Notes under the pieces: model-generated
The model's input: the letters and a program-made list of their open reading frames with translations, nothing else
Database searches by the model: none
Told to the model about the DNA's origin: nothing
Position numbers and translations under genes: made by a program
Part shown: positions 24,728 to 32,968 of the stretch, in pieces
Position numbering within the stretch: the stretch's first letter is position 1
How the letters are laid out: each line of letters begins with the position of its first letter
NCBI GenBank assembly: GCA_019359505.1
Contig: JAHHHD010000015.1
Coordinates: 1-64,000, forward strand
Length of the DNA: 64,000 nt
Direction of reading: 5' to 3'
Origin: Drouetiella hepatica Uher 2000/2452
Lineage (GTDB): Bacteria; Cyanobacteriota; Cyanobacteriia; Elainellales; Elainellaceae

Positions 24728-25044
24728 ACAGCAATTCCCTCTCTACGAACGTTACGTAAAAAGCCGCCCTGCTGTTGACTGAAGCGATCGCGCCCTACAA
24801 ATGTGCAAGAAATCAAGACATCATCCTTTAAGCAAATCGACGAAACCAGATAGCTTGTTCGCTCGATTTCAGTTACATAATCAACAGGCTCTTTCAAAAC
24901 CACCAGAATATCAATATCAGAATCAGGGTGGGCATCGCCTCTAGCTTGAGAACCATAGAGAATTATCTGGCAGAGACGATCGCCATACACATCCTCTAGC
25001 TGCTCTTTTAACTCCTGCAAAATTACAGACAACAGCGCATTCAT
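24724..25044 (-). CDS. MNT-type nucleotidyltransferase
   Basis: 106 residues. The minimal nucleotidyltransferase signature GSQARGDAHPDSDIDILVVL spans 31-50, with Asp43 and Asp45 as metal ligands. In known MNT/HEPN pairs the MNT protein adds AMP to the HEPN toxin and silences it. First gene of the overlapping pair. Confidence 0.88.
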   Translation of the reverse strand: MNALLSVILQELKEQLEDVYGDRLCQIILYGSQARGDAHPDSDIDILVVLKEPVDYVTEIERTSYLVSSICLKDDVLISCTFVGRDRFSQQQGGFLRNVRREGIAV

Positions 25045-25117
25045 CTACTTACTCATCTTTAAGTCTCTCAAACCAGCATACATCAGGCTATCAGAGCGAT
25101 CGCCCCCACCGCTCACG

Positions 25118-25195
25118 CTACTCCAGCCGAATATATTTCGTCACCACACTCATCCATTTACCCGTCATCGTCTCTGGCTGCAAATTGCTCCACTC
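25118..25195 (-). pseudogene. 3' fragment of the 82-residue hypothetical gene
   Basis: Reads EWSNLQPETMTGKWMSVVTK then YIRLE and stop, nearly identical to the C-terminus of the protein at 23490-23738. The 5' part is missing; its break point lies just before the leader of the XRE gene at 25272. Confidence 0.75.
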
Positions 25196-25271
25196 AACAG
25201 AACAATCTTACAGCATGACCACAAAAACGTGTACATTTACGAGTTCATCATCCTCTGACACGATTGGGGGC

Positions 25272-25526
25272 ATGGGAAAAGCCGGAAAAGCCCTCAGACA
25301 AGTATTAGAGCAATACAAAATTAGCCAAAACAAATTGGCTGTCACTTTAGGCGTTCAGCGGTATGTGGTCTACCGATGGTTTCACGAACAGGTTGATCCC
25401 AGCGGAGAAACGATCGCTGAGATCACGCAAGCGCTCAAACAAATCAATTCAGATGCAGCTCAGGAATTTGTTCAGCTTTATCTGGGCAACCTGCTAGGAG
25501 ACCCAGAGACATTGAAGGATGAATAG
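25272..25526 (+). CDS. XRE-type HTH regulator, paralogue 2
   Basis: 84 residues from the ATG at 25272, chosen by alignment with the other copies and by the shared leader ending GACACGATTGGGGGC just before it. HTH region ISQNKLAVTLGVQRYVVYRW; the recognition helix differs between copies. C-terminal DAAQEFVQLYLGNLLGDPE is shared. Confidence 0.8.
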   Translation: MGKAGKALRQVLEQYKISQNKLAVTLGVQRYVVYRWFHEQVDPSGETIAEITQALKQINSDAAQEFVQLYLGNLLGDPETLKDE

Positions 25527-25629
25527 GGCGATCGCCAGGAGTAGTTATATCCTCCAGAGCGCATCTCATCACGTAAATAACTGTTAGAGCTTGGGAATCC
25601 TATAGACGAAGCACTCGATTAGTTCAAAG

Positions 25630-26001
25630 ATGGATGATCTTGATGGAGATGGACTTTTTAGCCTCTACTTCGGAATAGGTTTGATCTTGTTTAGCACAGT
25701 CGGAGTTTTTGTAGGTATGGTGGCTGCTATGATTTCAGCGATCGTGATTGAGCGATTGAGCCGATCTAGCTATGACTATGATGCCCTTCAAGTTCTCCCT
25801 TGGACATTGAGTGGATGTTTTATTGGATTCTCGATAGCCCTATTAACAGCTCTTGGCTTAATTCATTGCATTGATAGTTCCCAAACCTGTATTCTTTCAA
25901 TTCCATTTGAGTTGGCTGATTTAGCAGTTCGACTAATCGGAATAGTGCCTTCTTTAAGTGCAATTATTGGAGGTGCAGTGTACTGGCGAAGATACCAATA
26001 A
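25630..26001 (+). CDS. Small three-helix membrane protein
   Basis: 123 residues with membrane segments near 12-40 (LYFGIGLILFSTVGVFVGMV), 58-78 (LSGCFIGFSIALLTALGLI) and 97-117 (LIGIVPSLSAIIGGAVYW). No family recognised. It lies between two XRE copies; possible partner of a neighbouring module but nothing proves it. Confidence 0.55.
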   Translation: MDDLDGDGLFSLYFGIGLILFSTVGVFVGMVAAMISAIVIERLSRSSYDYDALQVLPWTLSGCFIGFSIALLTALGLIHCIDSSQTCILSIPFELADLAVRLIGIVPSLSAIIGGAVYWRRYQ

Positions 26002-26159
26002 CGTTAAGTATCATTCACTGCTACACCTATGCCGCCGTTAGCGAAAGAACACTCCTCACGCACTAGGCGATGAGAATCGCCGCTCAGCCAACATAGTCCA
26101 TGCAACAGGCGAGTAATGATTGCTGGTGTGGCTACAAAGGTGTGGGTCATCGCTGATGG

Positions 26160-26280
26160 CGATCGTATGTGAACCCACCACAATCAGTCGCACGGATTCA
26201 CGATCGCCTCTGGAGTACTACAACTCGCTAGGGGGCAAGCTGTTGGAATCTGGGCGATCGGACAAGAAATCTTCAGTCAT
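26160..26280 (-). pseudogene. 5' fragment of the 82-residue hypothetical gene with a nonsense codon
   Basis: Starts MTEDFLSDRPDSNSLPPSEL, then TAG, then YSRGDRESVRLIVVGS, matching the N-terminal part of the protein at 23490-23738. The remainder is missing. It is divergent from the XRE gene at 26387, as the intact copy is from 23843. Confidence 0.75.
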
Positions 26281-26302
26281 CAACTTCACCTTCTACAATA
26301 AT

Positions 26303-26320
26303 GTTGTCCACATAGACAAC
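26303..26320. promoter_or_regulatory. Inverted-repeat operator candidate 1
   Basis: GTTGTC-N6-GACAAC, a perfect 6-bp inverted repeat, upstream of the XRE gene at 26387. A second site of the same form starts 30 bp further on. Confidence 0.5.
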
Positions 26321-26332
26321 ATAACACAGAAT

Positions 26333-26350
26333 GTGGTCGATCTAGACAAC
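26333..26350. promoter_or_regulatory. Inverted-repeat operator candidate 2
   Basis: GTGGTC-N6-GACAAC, same half-sites and spacer as candidate 1 with one mismatch. The 30-bp start-to-start distance is close to three helical turns, suited to cooperative binding. Likely autoregulation by the XRE protein at 26387. Confidence 0.5.
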
Positions 26351-26386
26351 ATTTACGGGCTTGCCATCCTTTGACAGGATTGGGGC

Positions 26387-26641
26387 ATGGGAAGGGCAAG
26401 TCAGGCGCTAAAACAGGTTTTAGAAAAATTTGGCATCAGCCAGAACAAACTGGCAGTCGCGCTTGGAATCGATCGCTCTGCGGTATTCAAATGGGTTCAT
26501 GATCAGCGAGAGCCGACTTCTGAAACGATCGTGGAAGTCACCAAAGCCTTGAAACAGATTAACTCAGATGCAGCCCAAGAATTTGTTCAGCTTTATTTAG
26601 GCAACCTGCTGGATGATTCAGAGGAACTAGGGGATGAGTAG
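26387..26641 (+). CDS. XRE-type HTH regulator, paralogue 3
   Basis: 84 residues: ALKQVLEKFGISQNKLAVAL, recognition helix RSAVFKWVHDQRE, and DAAQEFVQLYLGNLLDDSEE. Same leader as the other copies, ending GACAGGATTGGGGC before the ATG. Two inverted repeats stand 37-84 bp upstream. Confidence 0.8.
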   Translation: MGRASQALKQVLEKFGISQNKLAVALGIDRSAVFKWVHDQREPTSETIVEVTKALKQINSDAAQEFVQLYLGNLLDDSEELGDE

Positions 26642-26827
26642 AGCGATCGCCCTGTCCAATATCGCAATCCCTAAGCAATGCTGAGCAACCCGAACGCGAT
26701 AGGGGGATAATCCCTACTTCATTACATATCGTTAGATAGGTTTGGCGATCCGTCTGTCGTTTATGCTGGAGAAAACGAATTCACCGACTGAAATCTTCGT
26801 TTAATCATCTCAAAGCAGGAGGTCACT

Positions 26828-27211
26828 GTGAACCCAAATAGCTTTAGAAGCTGGCAATTTAACCTATCGGGTCTACGCTTCTGGCTTGTCCTTTTCGCAG
26901 TGATCTGGCTACTAGGGGCGATCGGTCTAGGGTGGCTGGTCAAGTCAATATTTATCTTGCTAGTTCTGCTGATTCTGGCACCCATTGTTGGGTTTTTGGT
27001 TTTTCGCTGGTGGCTCAAACGCAACCTGGTTTCTGATCAGTGTCCTGTCTGTCGCAATGAGGTGGCTGGCATCAACGGTGTAGATATGCGCTGTCCTAGC
27101 TGCGGTGAACCTCTCCACATTGACAAGGGGCACTTTCAGCGAGTCACACCACCCGGAACCGTCGATGTTGAGGCGATCGACGTTTCGGTGAAGCAGATTG
27201 AAGACCAGTAA
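26828..27211 (+). CDS. Membrane-anchored zinc-ribbon protein
   Basis: 127 residues from a GTG with a strong GGAGGT upstream. Two membrane segments (about 18-38 and 41-62) are followed by a cytoplasmic zinc ribbon CPVC (72-75) and CPSC (89-92). C-terminal tail acidic. No exact family is recognised; membrane zinc-ribbon proteins of this size often act in envelope processes, but nothing specific can be said. Confidence 0.6.
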   Translation: MNPNSFRSWQFNLSGLRFWLVLFAVIWLLGAIGLGWLVKSIFILLVLLILAPIVGFLVFRWWLKRNLVSDQCPVCRNEVAGINGVDMRCPSCGEPLHIDKGHFQRVTPPGTVDVEAIDVSVKQIEDQ

Positions 27212-27261
27212 GGCTACGAGCAGCGCTCTGGGCACTTCTAGGCAAATGCAGTTCCAGAGTT

Positions 27262-28137
27262 TTAACGATTGCCTCTGGGGTCAAGACTATCGCGCAATCC
27301 ATCTCCCAAAAGATTGAACGCTAGCACGATCAGCGTAATCATCAAACCGGGCATCAGAATTGTCCAGGGAGCCGAAAGCGCGTAGCCGTTGGTGAAAGAA
27401 TCCGACAGCATCGTGCCCAGTTCTGGCGTGGGCGGTTTTGCACCCAATCCTAGAAATCCCAGCCCAGCCGCCTCCAAGGTTGCCGTCCCGATCGATAAGG
27501 TTGCCTGAACCACAATCGGCGCAAGGCTAGAAGGCAAAATGTGATTAAAAATAATCCGTCCAGGCTTGGCACCAAAGGCGCGCACCGTCTGGACAAACCC
27601 CTGCTCTCGCAAAGACAAAACCATGCTGCGCGTCAGGCGAATAAACTTGGGAATCTCTACCACGCCCACCGCAATCATGACGCTTTGCAGACTGGCTCCA
27701 ATCACCGTGGCAATGGCGATCGCCAGCAAAATCGAAGGAAATGCCAGCAAAATATCTGTCATCCAGCCAATGACTCGCTCTAGCCAGCCTCTAAAATACC
27801 CGGCAATTAGCCCCAAAAATGTCCCGATGATCAACCCCAGCACTACGGACACAATGCTGACTAACAGCGATACGCGAATGCCGTACCACACCAAGCTCAG
27901 CATGTCGCGCCCTAGCCCATCTGTGCCCAACCAGTGAACGGCACTAGGCGGCTTAAGCCGAGCGGCAAAGTCACGGGCGGTTGCCGGATCGAAGGGGCGT
28001 AGGATGGGCGCGAGCAGGGCGAGAAGAATAATGGCGATCGTCAAAACTAGCCCCACTCTGCCTGAAATAGACTTGAGGAATCGTTTCTTAGCTTTTTGAA
28101 ATGAAGATTCTTGAGCGGCTAGCGCGATCGAGTCCAT
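27262..28137 (-). CDS. ABC transporter permease (DppC/OppC type)
   Basis: 291 residues. N-terminal OppC_N region with FLKSISGRVGLVLTIAIILL, then HWLGTDGLGRDMLSLVWYG, the standard sequence of peptide/nickel permeases, and the BPD inner-membrane loop AFGAKPGRIIFNHILPSSLA. About six membrane segments. It would form half the channel for peptide or metal-chelate uptake. No binding protein, second permease or ATPase gene is adjacent, so it works with genes elsewhere. Confidence 0.92.
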   Translation of the reverse strand: MDSIALAAQESSFQKAKKRFLKSISGRVGLVLTIAIILLALLAPILRPFDPATARDFAARLKPPSAVHWLGTDGLGRDMLSLVWYGIRVSLLVSIVSVVLGLIIGTFLGLIAGYFRGWLERVIGWMTDILLAFPSILLAIAIATVIGASLQSVMIAVGVVEIPKFIRLTRSMVLSLREQGFVQTVRAFGAKPGRIIFNHILPSSLAPIVVQATLSIGTATLEAAGLGFLGLGAKPPTPELGTMLSDSFTNGYALSAPWTILMPGLMITLIVLAFNLLGDGLRDSLDPRGNR

Positions 28138-28224
28138 GCTGTGTCTCTACTCGATGAGGTTATTCTTCTATGATTAAAGGTCAAATTTGCGTACCGTGAT
28201 CATTCCAAAAAGCTGCCAATCTGA

Positions 28225-28866
28225 CTAGGGCTGAGAGGTCTGAGCTGGAGTATTTTCACAGTCACAAATCAGTCCTTCTAGCAGAGTCTCGATTGTGGCA
28301 ACGATCGGCTCAATTCTGTCCTTAATTCGTTCAACGTCTTTGACGAACTTCAGCAGAGATACTCCATCAATATAGAGTTCTGGGGTGGGGTAATTTTCCA
28401 GATACTCCAGCAGTGAAATTTTGTTGTCTTCGCTAGTCGAAAGCAGCAAAGCCGCTCGATTTGCCTGAATATTGGCGCGATCGGAACGGGTGCGAATCGT
28501 GTTGCCAATTTGATACAGAATGAATTCCCCCGGTAAGGAATAGGTGACGCGATCGACCAAGCGCTGGCTCAAATTCACTTCCTGATTTAACGCCTGCTGA
28601 AGGGCTTCAGGACTGAGGTCGGCAAGATTCAAATACCACCGAATCTGTCTAGTTGCTTCTCCAGTCTCAGCCAATGTTCTCAAATCTTCAATGGGAATTG
28701 AGCGTCCGATCGGGCCAAGCGTGAAGACTAGACGCTGCGCCGCCACAGCCGGAGGCACAGGCAGCGCGGCAGAAATGCCAATTCCTAGAACCCAAGCCCC
28801 TCCCATCAATTTGATCAGATTCCGACTCAGCAAGCGCTGGAAAAGCGGTGAAGAAAAACATTTCAT
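28225..28866 (-). CDS. DUF1400 domain protein (stand-alone)
   Basis: 213 residues. Signal peptide up to about residue 42 (PPAVAA), then a DUF1400 domain: LVFTLGPIGRSIPIEDLRTL, ISLLEYLENYPTPELYIDGV, ending in ICDCEN. In cyanobacteria DUF1400 usually heads an alpha/beta hydrolase; here the hydrolase part is absent. It is immediately downstream of a second DUF1400 gene on the same strand. Confidence 0.8.
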   Translation of the reverse strand: MKCFSSPLFQRLLSRNLIKLMGGAWVLGIGISAALPVPPAVAAQRLVFTLGPIGRSIPIEDLRTLAETGEATRQIRWYLNLADLSPEALQQALNQEVNLSQRLVDRVTYSLPGEFILYQIGNTIRTRSDRANIQANRAALLLSTSEDNKISLLEYLENYPTPELYIDGVSLLKFVKDVERIKDRIEPIVATIETLLEGLICDCENTPAQTSQP

Positions 28867-28877
28867 GAGGGACTGTC

Positions 28878-29711
28878 TCAGGGGGTGGGAGAAGATGATT
28901 GAGATAAAGCGCCATGGCTTGAAAGAACTGCACCTGAGGGCTGAGTCGTTACAGGTGAACTAGAGGCAGCAGAACCAGAGGCAGCAGGAGAAGTGGAACA
29001 GGCAACCGCACGATCGCCCTCAACATTGCTGCTCTGAGGCTCGCCTGCCGCAGGCTGCTCACAATCACAAATGATGTCCTGGAGGTACTCTTTGGCTACT
29101 TCTAGCGCAGGCAAAACGCGACCGACGAAAGAGCTAATGTCTCCGTAAATTCCTACCAGGCTCGTCACATTGACGCTGACCCGATCCGCAGGATACTTTT
29201 CAATAATTTCCAGTAAAGAGATGTTGCGATCGTCTTGGATTGAACCTTGGATTGCTGCGCGCAAATTGGGCGAAGCATTCGAGCCTTGAATCAGCTTTTC
29301 AAGCTGAAGCACTACAAATCTGCCGATAGAACTGTCTACAAAATCTTGCCCAAAATTGGAGGGCACCTGAATTTGCTCTGTCAAAATTTGCTGAATAGGA
29401 GCCGGATCTTGCTGATTAATATTGAAAAATTCTCTAGCCTCCTGTCGCAACTCACCAGACTGCACAAACTGCTTGATCTCATCTAAAGAGAGCGTCACCT
29501 CAGAAGGAACAGAAGGGTCAGAGCCATAATATCGCAACTGAATAGTCTCAACGGCCTGGGCACTGTTCGCGACAAAGATGCTTCCTGTACTGAGCAACAG
29601 AGCCGCGAGACTCGTCAACTTTGATTTGAGGCTAAGAGATTTGAGGCTGAGAGATTTGAGGCTAAGAGATCTAGGATTAAAGCGGCGCGAGAGTTTAGAC
29701 ATTGTATTCAT
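28878..29711 (-). CDS. DUF1400 domain protein with low-complexity tail
   Basis: 277 residues. N-terminus has a fivefold near-repeat SLSLKSLSLKS before a signal peptide ending NSAQAVE. DUF1400 body with LSLDEIKQFVQSGELRQEAR, NISLLEIIEKYPADRVSVNV and DIICDCEQ; then a Ser/Pro/Ala-rich tail of about 55 residues. Paralogue of the next gene, 11 bp away, probably one operon. The start could also be the ATG three codons in. Exported; function unknown. Confidence 0.75.
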   Translation of the reverse strand: MNTMSKLSRRFNPRSLSLKSLSLKSLSLKSKLTSLAALLLSTGSIFVANSAQAVETIQLRYYGSDPSVPSEVTLSLDEIKQFVQSGELRQEAREFFNINQQDPAPIQQILTEQIQVPSNFGQDFVDSSIGRFVVLQLEKLIQGSNASPNLRAAIQGSIQDDRNISLLEIIEKYPADRVSVNVTSLVGIYGDISSFVGRVLPALEVAKEYLQDIICDCEQPAAGEPQSSNVEGDRAVACSTSPAASGSAASSSPVTTQPSGAVLSSHGALSQSSSPTP

Positions 29712-30048
29712 CAGATTCTGCGAATCGCTAGGGTGCTAGGTGCTAGGTGAAGTGTGTGCCAGAGAATGTGTGCCGGAGAATAGACTGTCAGGTGAACTGT
29801 AAACGTGAACTATAAAATAAGAACTCCAAAATGTGAACTACCTTCAGTAATAAATTTGCTTAAGGTAGCAGTACAGCAAAAAGGGAGACGATCGCTAGAC
29901 TCCATGAGAATGAAATAACTTACTTAACTCCGATTTTTGCTGTCACCTGAGTCACATTTCAGACGTTAAGATTCTAGATAGGCTGAGTAAAAATCTGCCC
30001 GATCTACTTATAAAACCCTATGCCTACTCCTCAGAGTCCGAACCCAAG
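29712..30048. other. Intergenic region without a gene (337 bp)
   Basis: Shared upstream region of the DUF1400 pair and the response regulator. It contains short direct repeats (GTGCTAGGTGCTAGGTG; TGTGTGCC(A/G)GAGAAT twice; GTGAACT three times) and an A/T-rich stretch before 30049. No gene is seen. Confidence 0.4.
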
Positions 30049-30756
30049 ATGGACATCCTGATTGTTGAAGACGAATCCGAAATTTCTCAGCTTATCCAGC
30101 TCTACTTGGAGAAAGAGGGATTTAATTGCCGCACCTGCCGAGATGGATTGACGGCGATTCAGCTGTTTCAAGACCATCAGCCGGATCTAATTATTCTGGA
30201 TTTAATGATTCCCGGTATGGATGGGTTAGAGGTTTGCACCCGCATTCGGCAAAAGCCGGGAAGCAAAGACCCGTACATTATGATGCTGACGGCAAAAGGG
30301 GAAGAGATCGATCGCATCATCGGTCTTTCCACAGGTGCAGACGACTACATGGTCAAGCCGTTTAGCCCCAGAGAGCTAGTGGCGCGGGTCAGGGCGCTCT
30401 TGCGGCGAACGCTGCGCCAAGGCGGACAAACTCGTACTTTTCAAACGCCCCACTTCTCAGCCGATGTCGATCAGCGCGTTGCGAGTCGCCAGATCGAGGG
30501 CGGCGAGGTAGAGCCATTAGAGCTAACCACGCTAGAGTTTGACCTACTGACTACCTTCATGAGCTATCCCGGACGCGTGTGGAACCGGACTCAGCTCATT
30601 GAAAAACTCTGGGGTAATGACTTCTTCGGCGATGAGCGCGTGGTGGATACTCATGTAGCCCGTCTTCGCAAAAAAATCGAGCCTGATCCCGCCAATCCAG
30701 CTTTTCTCAAAACGGTGATTGGGGTAGGGTACAAGTTCGAGGATGTAGCTAGCTAA
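30049..30756 (+). CDS. OmpR-family response regulator
   Basis: 235 residues: receiver domain 1-120 with Asp8, Asp51 (the phosphorylation site in LIILDLMIPGMDG) and Lys103 (MVKPFSP), and a winged-helix output domain about 135-233 ending DTHVARLRKKIEPDPANPAF. No histidine kinase is adjacent. Target genes unknown. A family A repeat starts about 10 bp after the stop. Confidence 0.9.
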   Translation: MDILIVEDESEISQLIQLYLEKEGFNCRTCRDGLTAIQLFQDHQPDLIILDLMIPGMDGLEVCTRIRQKPGSKDPYIMMLTAKGEEIDRIIGLSTGADDYMVKPFSPRELVARVRALLRRTLRQGGQTRTFQTPHFSADVDQRVASRQIEGGEVEPLELTTLEFDLLTTFMSYPGRVWNRTQLIEKLWGNDFFGDERVVDTHVARLRKKIEPDPANPAFLKTVIGVGYKFEDVAS

Positions 30757-30765
30757 TATTGTGTA

Positions 30766-30858
30766 TGACAGCCGCCAAGGCGGTTGAGACAAGCACATTT
30801 AGGGTGAGGCGCTTCGCGCCCCATCCTAAATGTGCTAAGCAAACTGGCGAACGCTACA
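30766..30858 (+). mobile_element. MITE-like family A element, copy A3 (degenerate)
   Basis: CAGCCGCCAAGGCGGTTGAG at the left and TAAGCAAACTGGCGAACGC at the right match family A. The central stem ACATTTAGGGTGAGGCGC, loop TTC, pairs with the right arm with a few mismatches, unlike the perfect stems elsewhere, so this is an old copy. It may serve as terminator for the response regulator. Confidence 0.7.
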
Positions 30859-30890
30859 GTGAAAATCGGCATTGCTTAATCTGGGTATAA

Positions 30891-30928
30891 ACTTTTTTTG
30901 GAAAGGGGCACACCCCTTTCCAAAAAGT
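30891..30928. terminator. Hairpin, possible terminator
   Basis: ACTTTTTTTGGAAAGGGG and CCCCTTTCCAAAAAGT around CACA form a long stem with A/T tracts on both sides, a bidirectional terminator shape between the response regulator and the minus-strand gene at 30972. Confidence 0.55.
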
Positions 30929-30971
30929 CACACATAAAATTAGCCACGCCTGAAAATCTAGTGAAAAATGC

Positions 30972-31232
30972 CTAGGACTGTCGGTTCACCTCTTGCTGGA
31001 GCCATGCATCCACAGGCTGACCGTCCTTACGCTGTAGCTCAATTTCAATAGCGATCGCCTGTGCTGCCCCCACAGGAGCGGGCTTTTGATGGAACAGGAT
31101 GTTGTAGGCGATCGGGTCTTGATTATGATCTCGTAGCCAGTCTTGCACCTTAGTGACAGCAAAAAAAGACTGCCCCTGTTCAAACAAACGAGTGACTTGC
31201 AGTTGCAGGGTGTAGGGATCGAACCGAGCCAT
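30972..31232 (-). CDS. Hypothetical 86-residue protein
   Basis: 86 residues, MARFDPYTLQLQVTRLFEQG then QSFFAVTKVQDWLRDHNQDP and IEIELQRKDGQPVDAWLQQE. No family, signal peptide or membrane segment recognised. The amino-acid composition and HIP1 content look like a normal cyanobacterial gene. Confidence 0.55.
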   Translation of the reverse strand: MARFDPYTLQLQVTRLFEQGQSFFAVTKVQDWLRDHNQDPIAYNILFHQKPAPVGAAQAIAIEIELQRKDGQPVDAWLQQEVNRQS

Positions 31233-31317
31233 AGGGTTGCCTTCAAACGAACCAACCCTATTTTAAGCGGTTTTGCAGCAGTCAGCTGTATGTCTAAAGA
31301 GCGTACAGCCCAAGTCC

Positions 31318-31863
31318 CTACTGTCCTTGAATCACTGCCATTGCCTGTTGAATTCGCCCTGCCAACCCTGCATCTGACTTGTGCGCCATCGTAATTTCGT
31401 TGAAGCGGGTGATGCTGAGGTTGTTGGTCTCGACGATCGCGATTGCCTGATTGCAGTAATCAATGGCGATCGGGCGAATGCTAGTGTCGAGGCTATTAAG
31501 GCTGCTGGGGCGATGGCAGAGAATAGGCGGTACTTCCGCACCGCTCGCTCGCTTGATATTATCGTAGGCGGCTTGACGGATTGGCTCAATTTGCAGCACC
31601 GATCGCGCATAGCTCTGAATCTCACCCTCTGTAACGGCAGATTGGGCGTAGGCGGCACTGTCGAATGAAAGGTTAAAAGACGGACTATTTGAGGCTTCGG
31701 CTAACGTGCTGGCAGGCTGCTGTATAGGCACCCACCCGCACAGCAGTCCCATGAGGGCAAGGGAGCCGACCCACAGCGATCGCGACATCAAACGACTCAT
31801 CCCAAAGCGATCGCTGGAGCGACTAAAACTAGATTGAGGCAGCAAAGATAAGGCGGTCATCAT
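31318..31863 (-). CDS. DUF4168 domain protein, exported
   Basis: 181 residues. A signal-type segment (SLWVGSLALMGLLCGW) begins about residue 29, so an internal ATG such as the one at 31800 may be the true start. The DUF4168 body has EGEIQSYARSVLQIEPIRQA and ITRFNEITMAHKSDAGLAGR. Periplasmic, function unknown. Confidence 0.75.
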   Translation of the reverse strand: MMTALSLLPQSSFSRSSDRFGMSRLMSRSLWVGSLALMGLLCGWVPIQQPASTLAEASNSPSFNLSFDSAAYAQSAVTEGEIQSYARSVLQIEPIRQAAYDNIKRASGAEVPPILCHRPSSLNSLDTSIRPIAIDYCNQAIAIVETNNLSITRFNEITMAHKSDAGLAGRIQQAMAVIQGQ

Positions 31864-32104
31864 AGCGGAAACGCGAAACTCAATATCGAACAGCTCAAAT
31901 AATCAGAATCATTCTAAGGGTGAGAAGTTCCAGGAAGATGTATCGCCATGAGAACCTATCCCAGCAAAGTTGCGCGCAATAGTCTCCGATCGCCCTAAAA
32001 TAATACTCTGACGACTTCACGCACAGCGTCCGACCCAGTGTGACTTGGCTTTACTACGCCGTTTCGCCGTCACCTACTCTCGTTCCCTATTCCTAACCTT
32101 ACTT

Positions 32105-32854
32105 GTGAAAGTCTCTATTTTTCATACTCCTGAACTGATCCCCTCGGATAGCCAACCTGATTGTGCGATCGCCATTGATGTTTTACGAGCAACGAGCACC
32201 ATTTCAACGGCGCTGGCGGCAGGTGCCGAAGCGGTTCAGGCGTTCAGCTCAATGGATGAATTGATGCGGGTCAGTGAACAATGGCCAGCCGATAGGCGAC
32301 TCCGTGCCGGAGAACGAGGCGGAGCTAAAGTGGAAGGCTGTGAAATGGGCAACTCGCCCCTCGCCTGTACGCCTGAGTTGGTGGGCGGCAAGCGGCTGTT
32401 TATGAGTACCACCAACGGCACCCGCTGCTTGGAAAAAATTCAGCATGCCAAGACGGTTTTGGCGGCAGCGCTGATTAATCGTGCGGCGATCGTCCAGTAT
32501 TTGCTAAATCAGCAGCCCGACTCGATCTGGATTGCCGGATCGGGCTGGGAGGGGAGTTATTCCCTAGAGGATACGGTGTGCGCAGGGGCGATCGTCCATT
32601 CGTTAAGCGCCCATCTTGCCAGCCAAGGGCAGACGCTAGAGAGCATTGCGGGAAATGATGAAGCTTTTGCTGCCGTAGCGCTCTACACTCAATGGCAGGA
32701 TCGGCTGCTTGACCTGCTTTGTCATGCGACCCACGGTCAGCGATTGCTTCGCCTTGACTGTCTAGATGACCTGAAGTACTGCGCTCAACTTGATACTCTA
32801 GATGTGCTGCCTATCCAGCGTGAGCTAGGCGTATTGGTAAAGCACACAGCATAG
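32105..32854 (+). CDS. comB: ComB-family 2-phosphosulfolactate phosphatase
   Basis: 249 residues from a GTG at 32105 ([15 protein letters not shown]), which aligns with the family start better than the longer frame. Motifs: [48 protein letters not shown] and [20 protein letters not shown]. In archaea ComB works in coenzyme M synthesis; in cyanobacteria the substrate is not established. Confidence 0.85.
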   Translation: MKVSIFHTPELIPSDSQPDCAIAIDVLRATSTISTALAAGAEAVQAFSSMDELMRVSEQWPADRRLRAGERGGAKVEGCEMGNSPLACTPELVGGKRLFMSTTNGTRCLEKIQHAKTVLAAALINRAAIVQYLLNQQPDSIWIAGSGWEGSYSLEDTVCAGAIVHSLSAHLASQGQTLESIAGNDEAFAAVALYTQWQDRLLDLLCHATHGQRLLRLDCLDDLKYCAQLDTLDVLPIQRELGVLVKHTA

Positions 32855-32876
32855 ACTCTGTTCTCGGTGCTAGGGA

Positions 32877-32917
32877 TGAATTTTTGGAAAGGAGTGTGCC
32901 CCTTTCCGAAAAATTCA
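32877..32917. terminator. Imperfect hairpin after comB
   Basis: TGAATTTTTGGAAAGG pairs with CCTTTCCGAAAAATTCA apart from an extra base; it lies 22 bp after the comB stop and before the convergent pentapeptide gene. Probable bidirectional terminator, similar in style to the one at 30891. Confidence 0.6.
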
Positions 32918-32968
32918 TGACCAGATTAGAGAAGAGTAGGAATTGAGGGCTGTGGGCATCGGGTTAGC

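Noticed and set aside
25990-26056. Fourth attC site after the small membrane protein (ends with GCCGCCGTTAGCG)
   Set aside because: Only about 45 bp between the supposed boxes and the arms do not pair well; it lacks the 86-bp plan of the three accepted sites.
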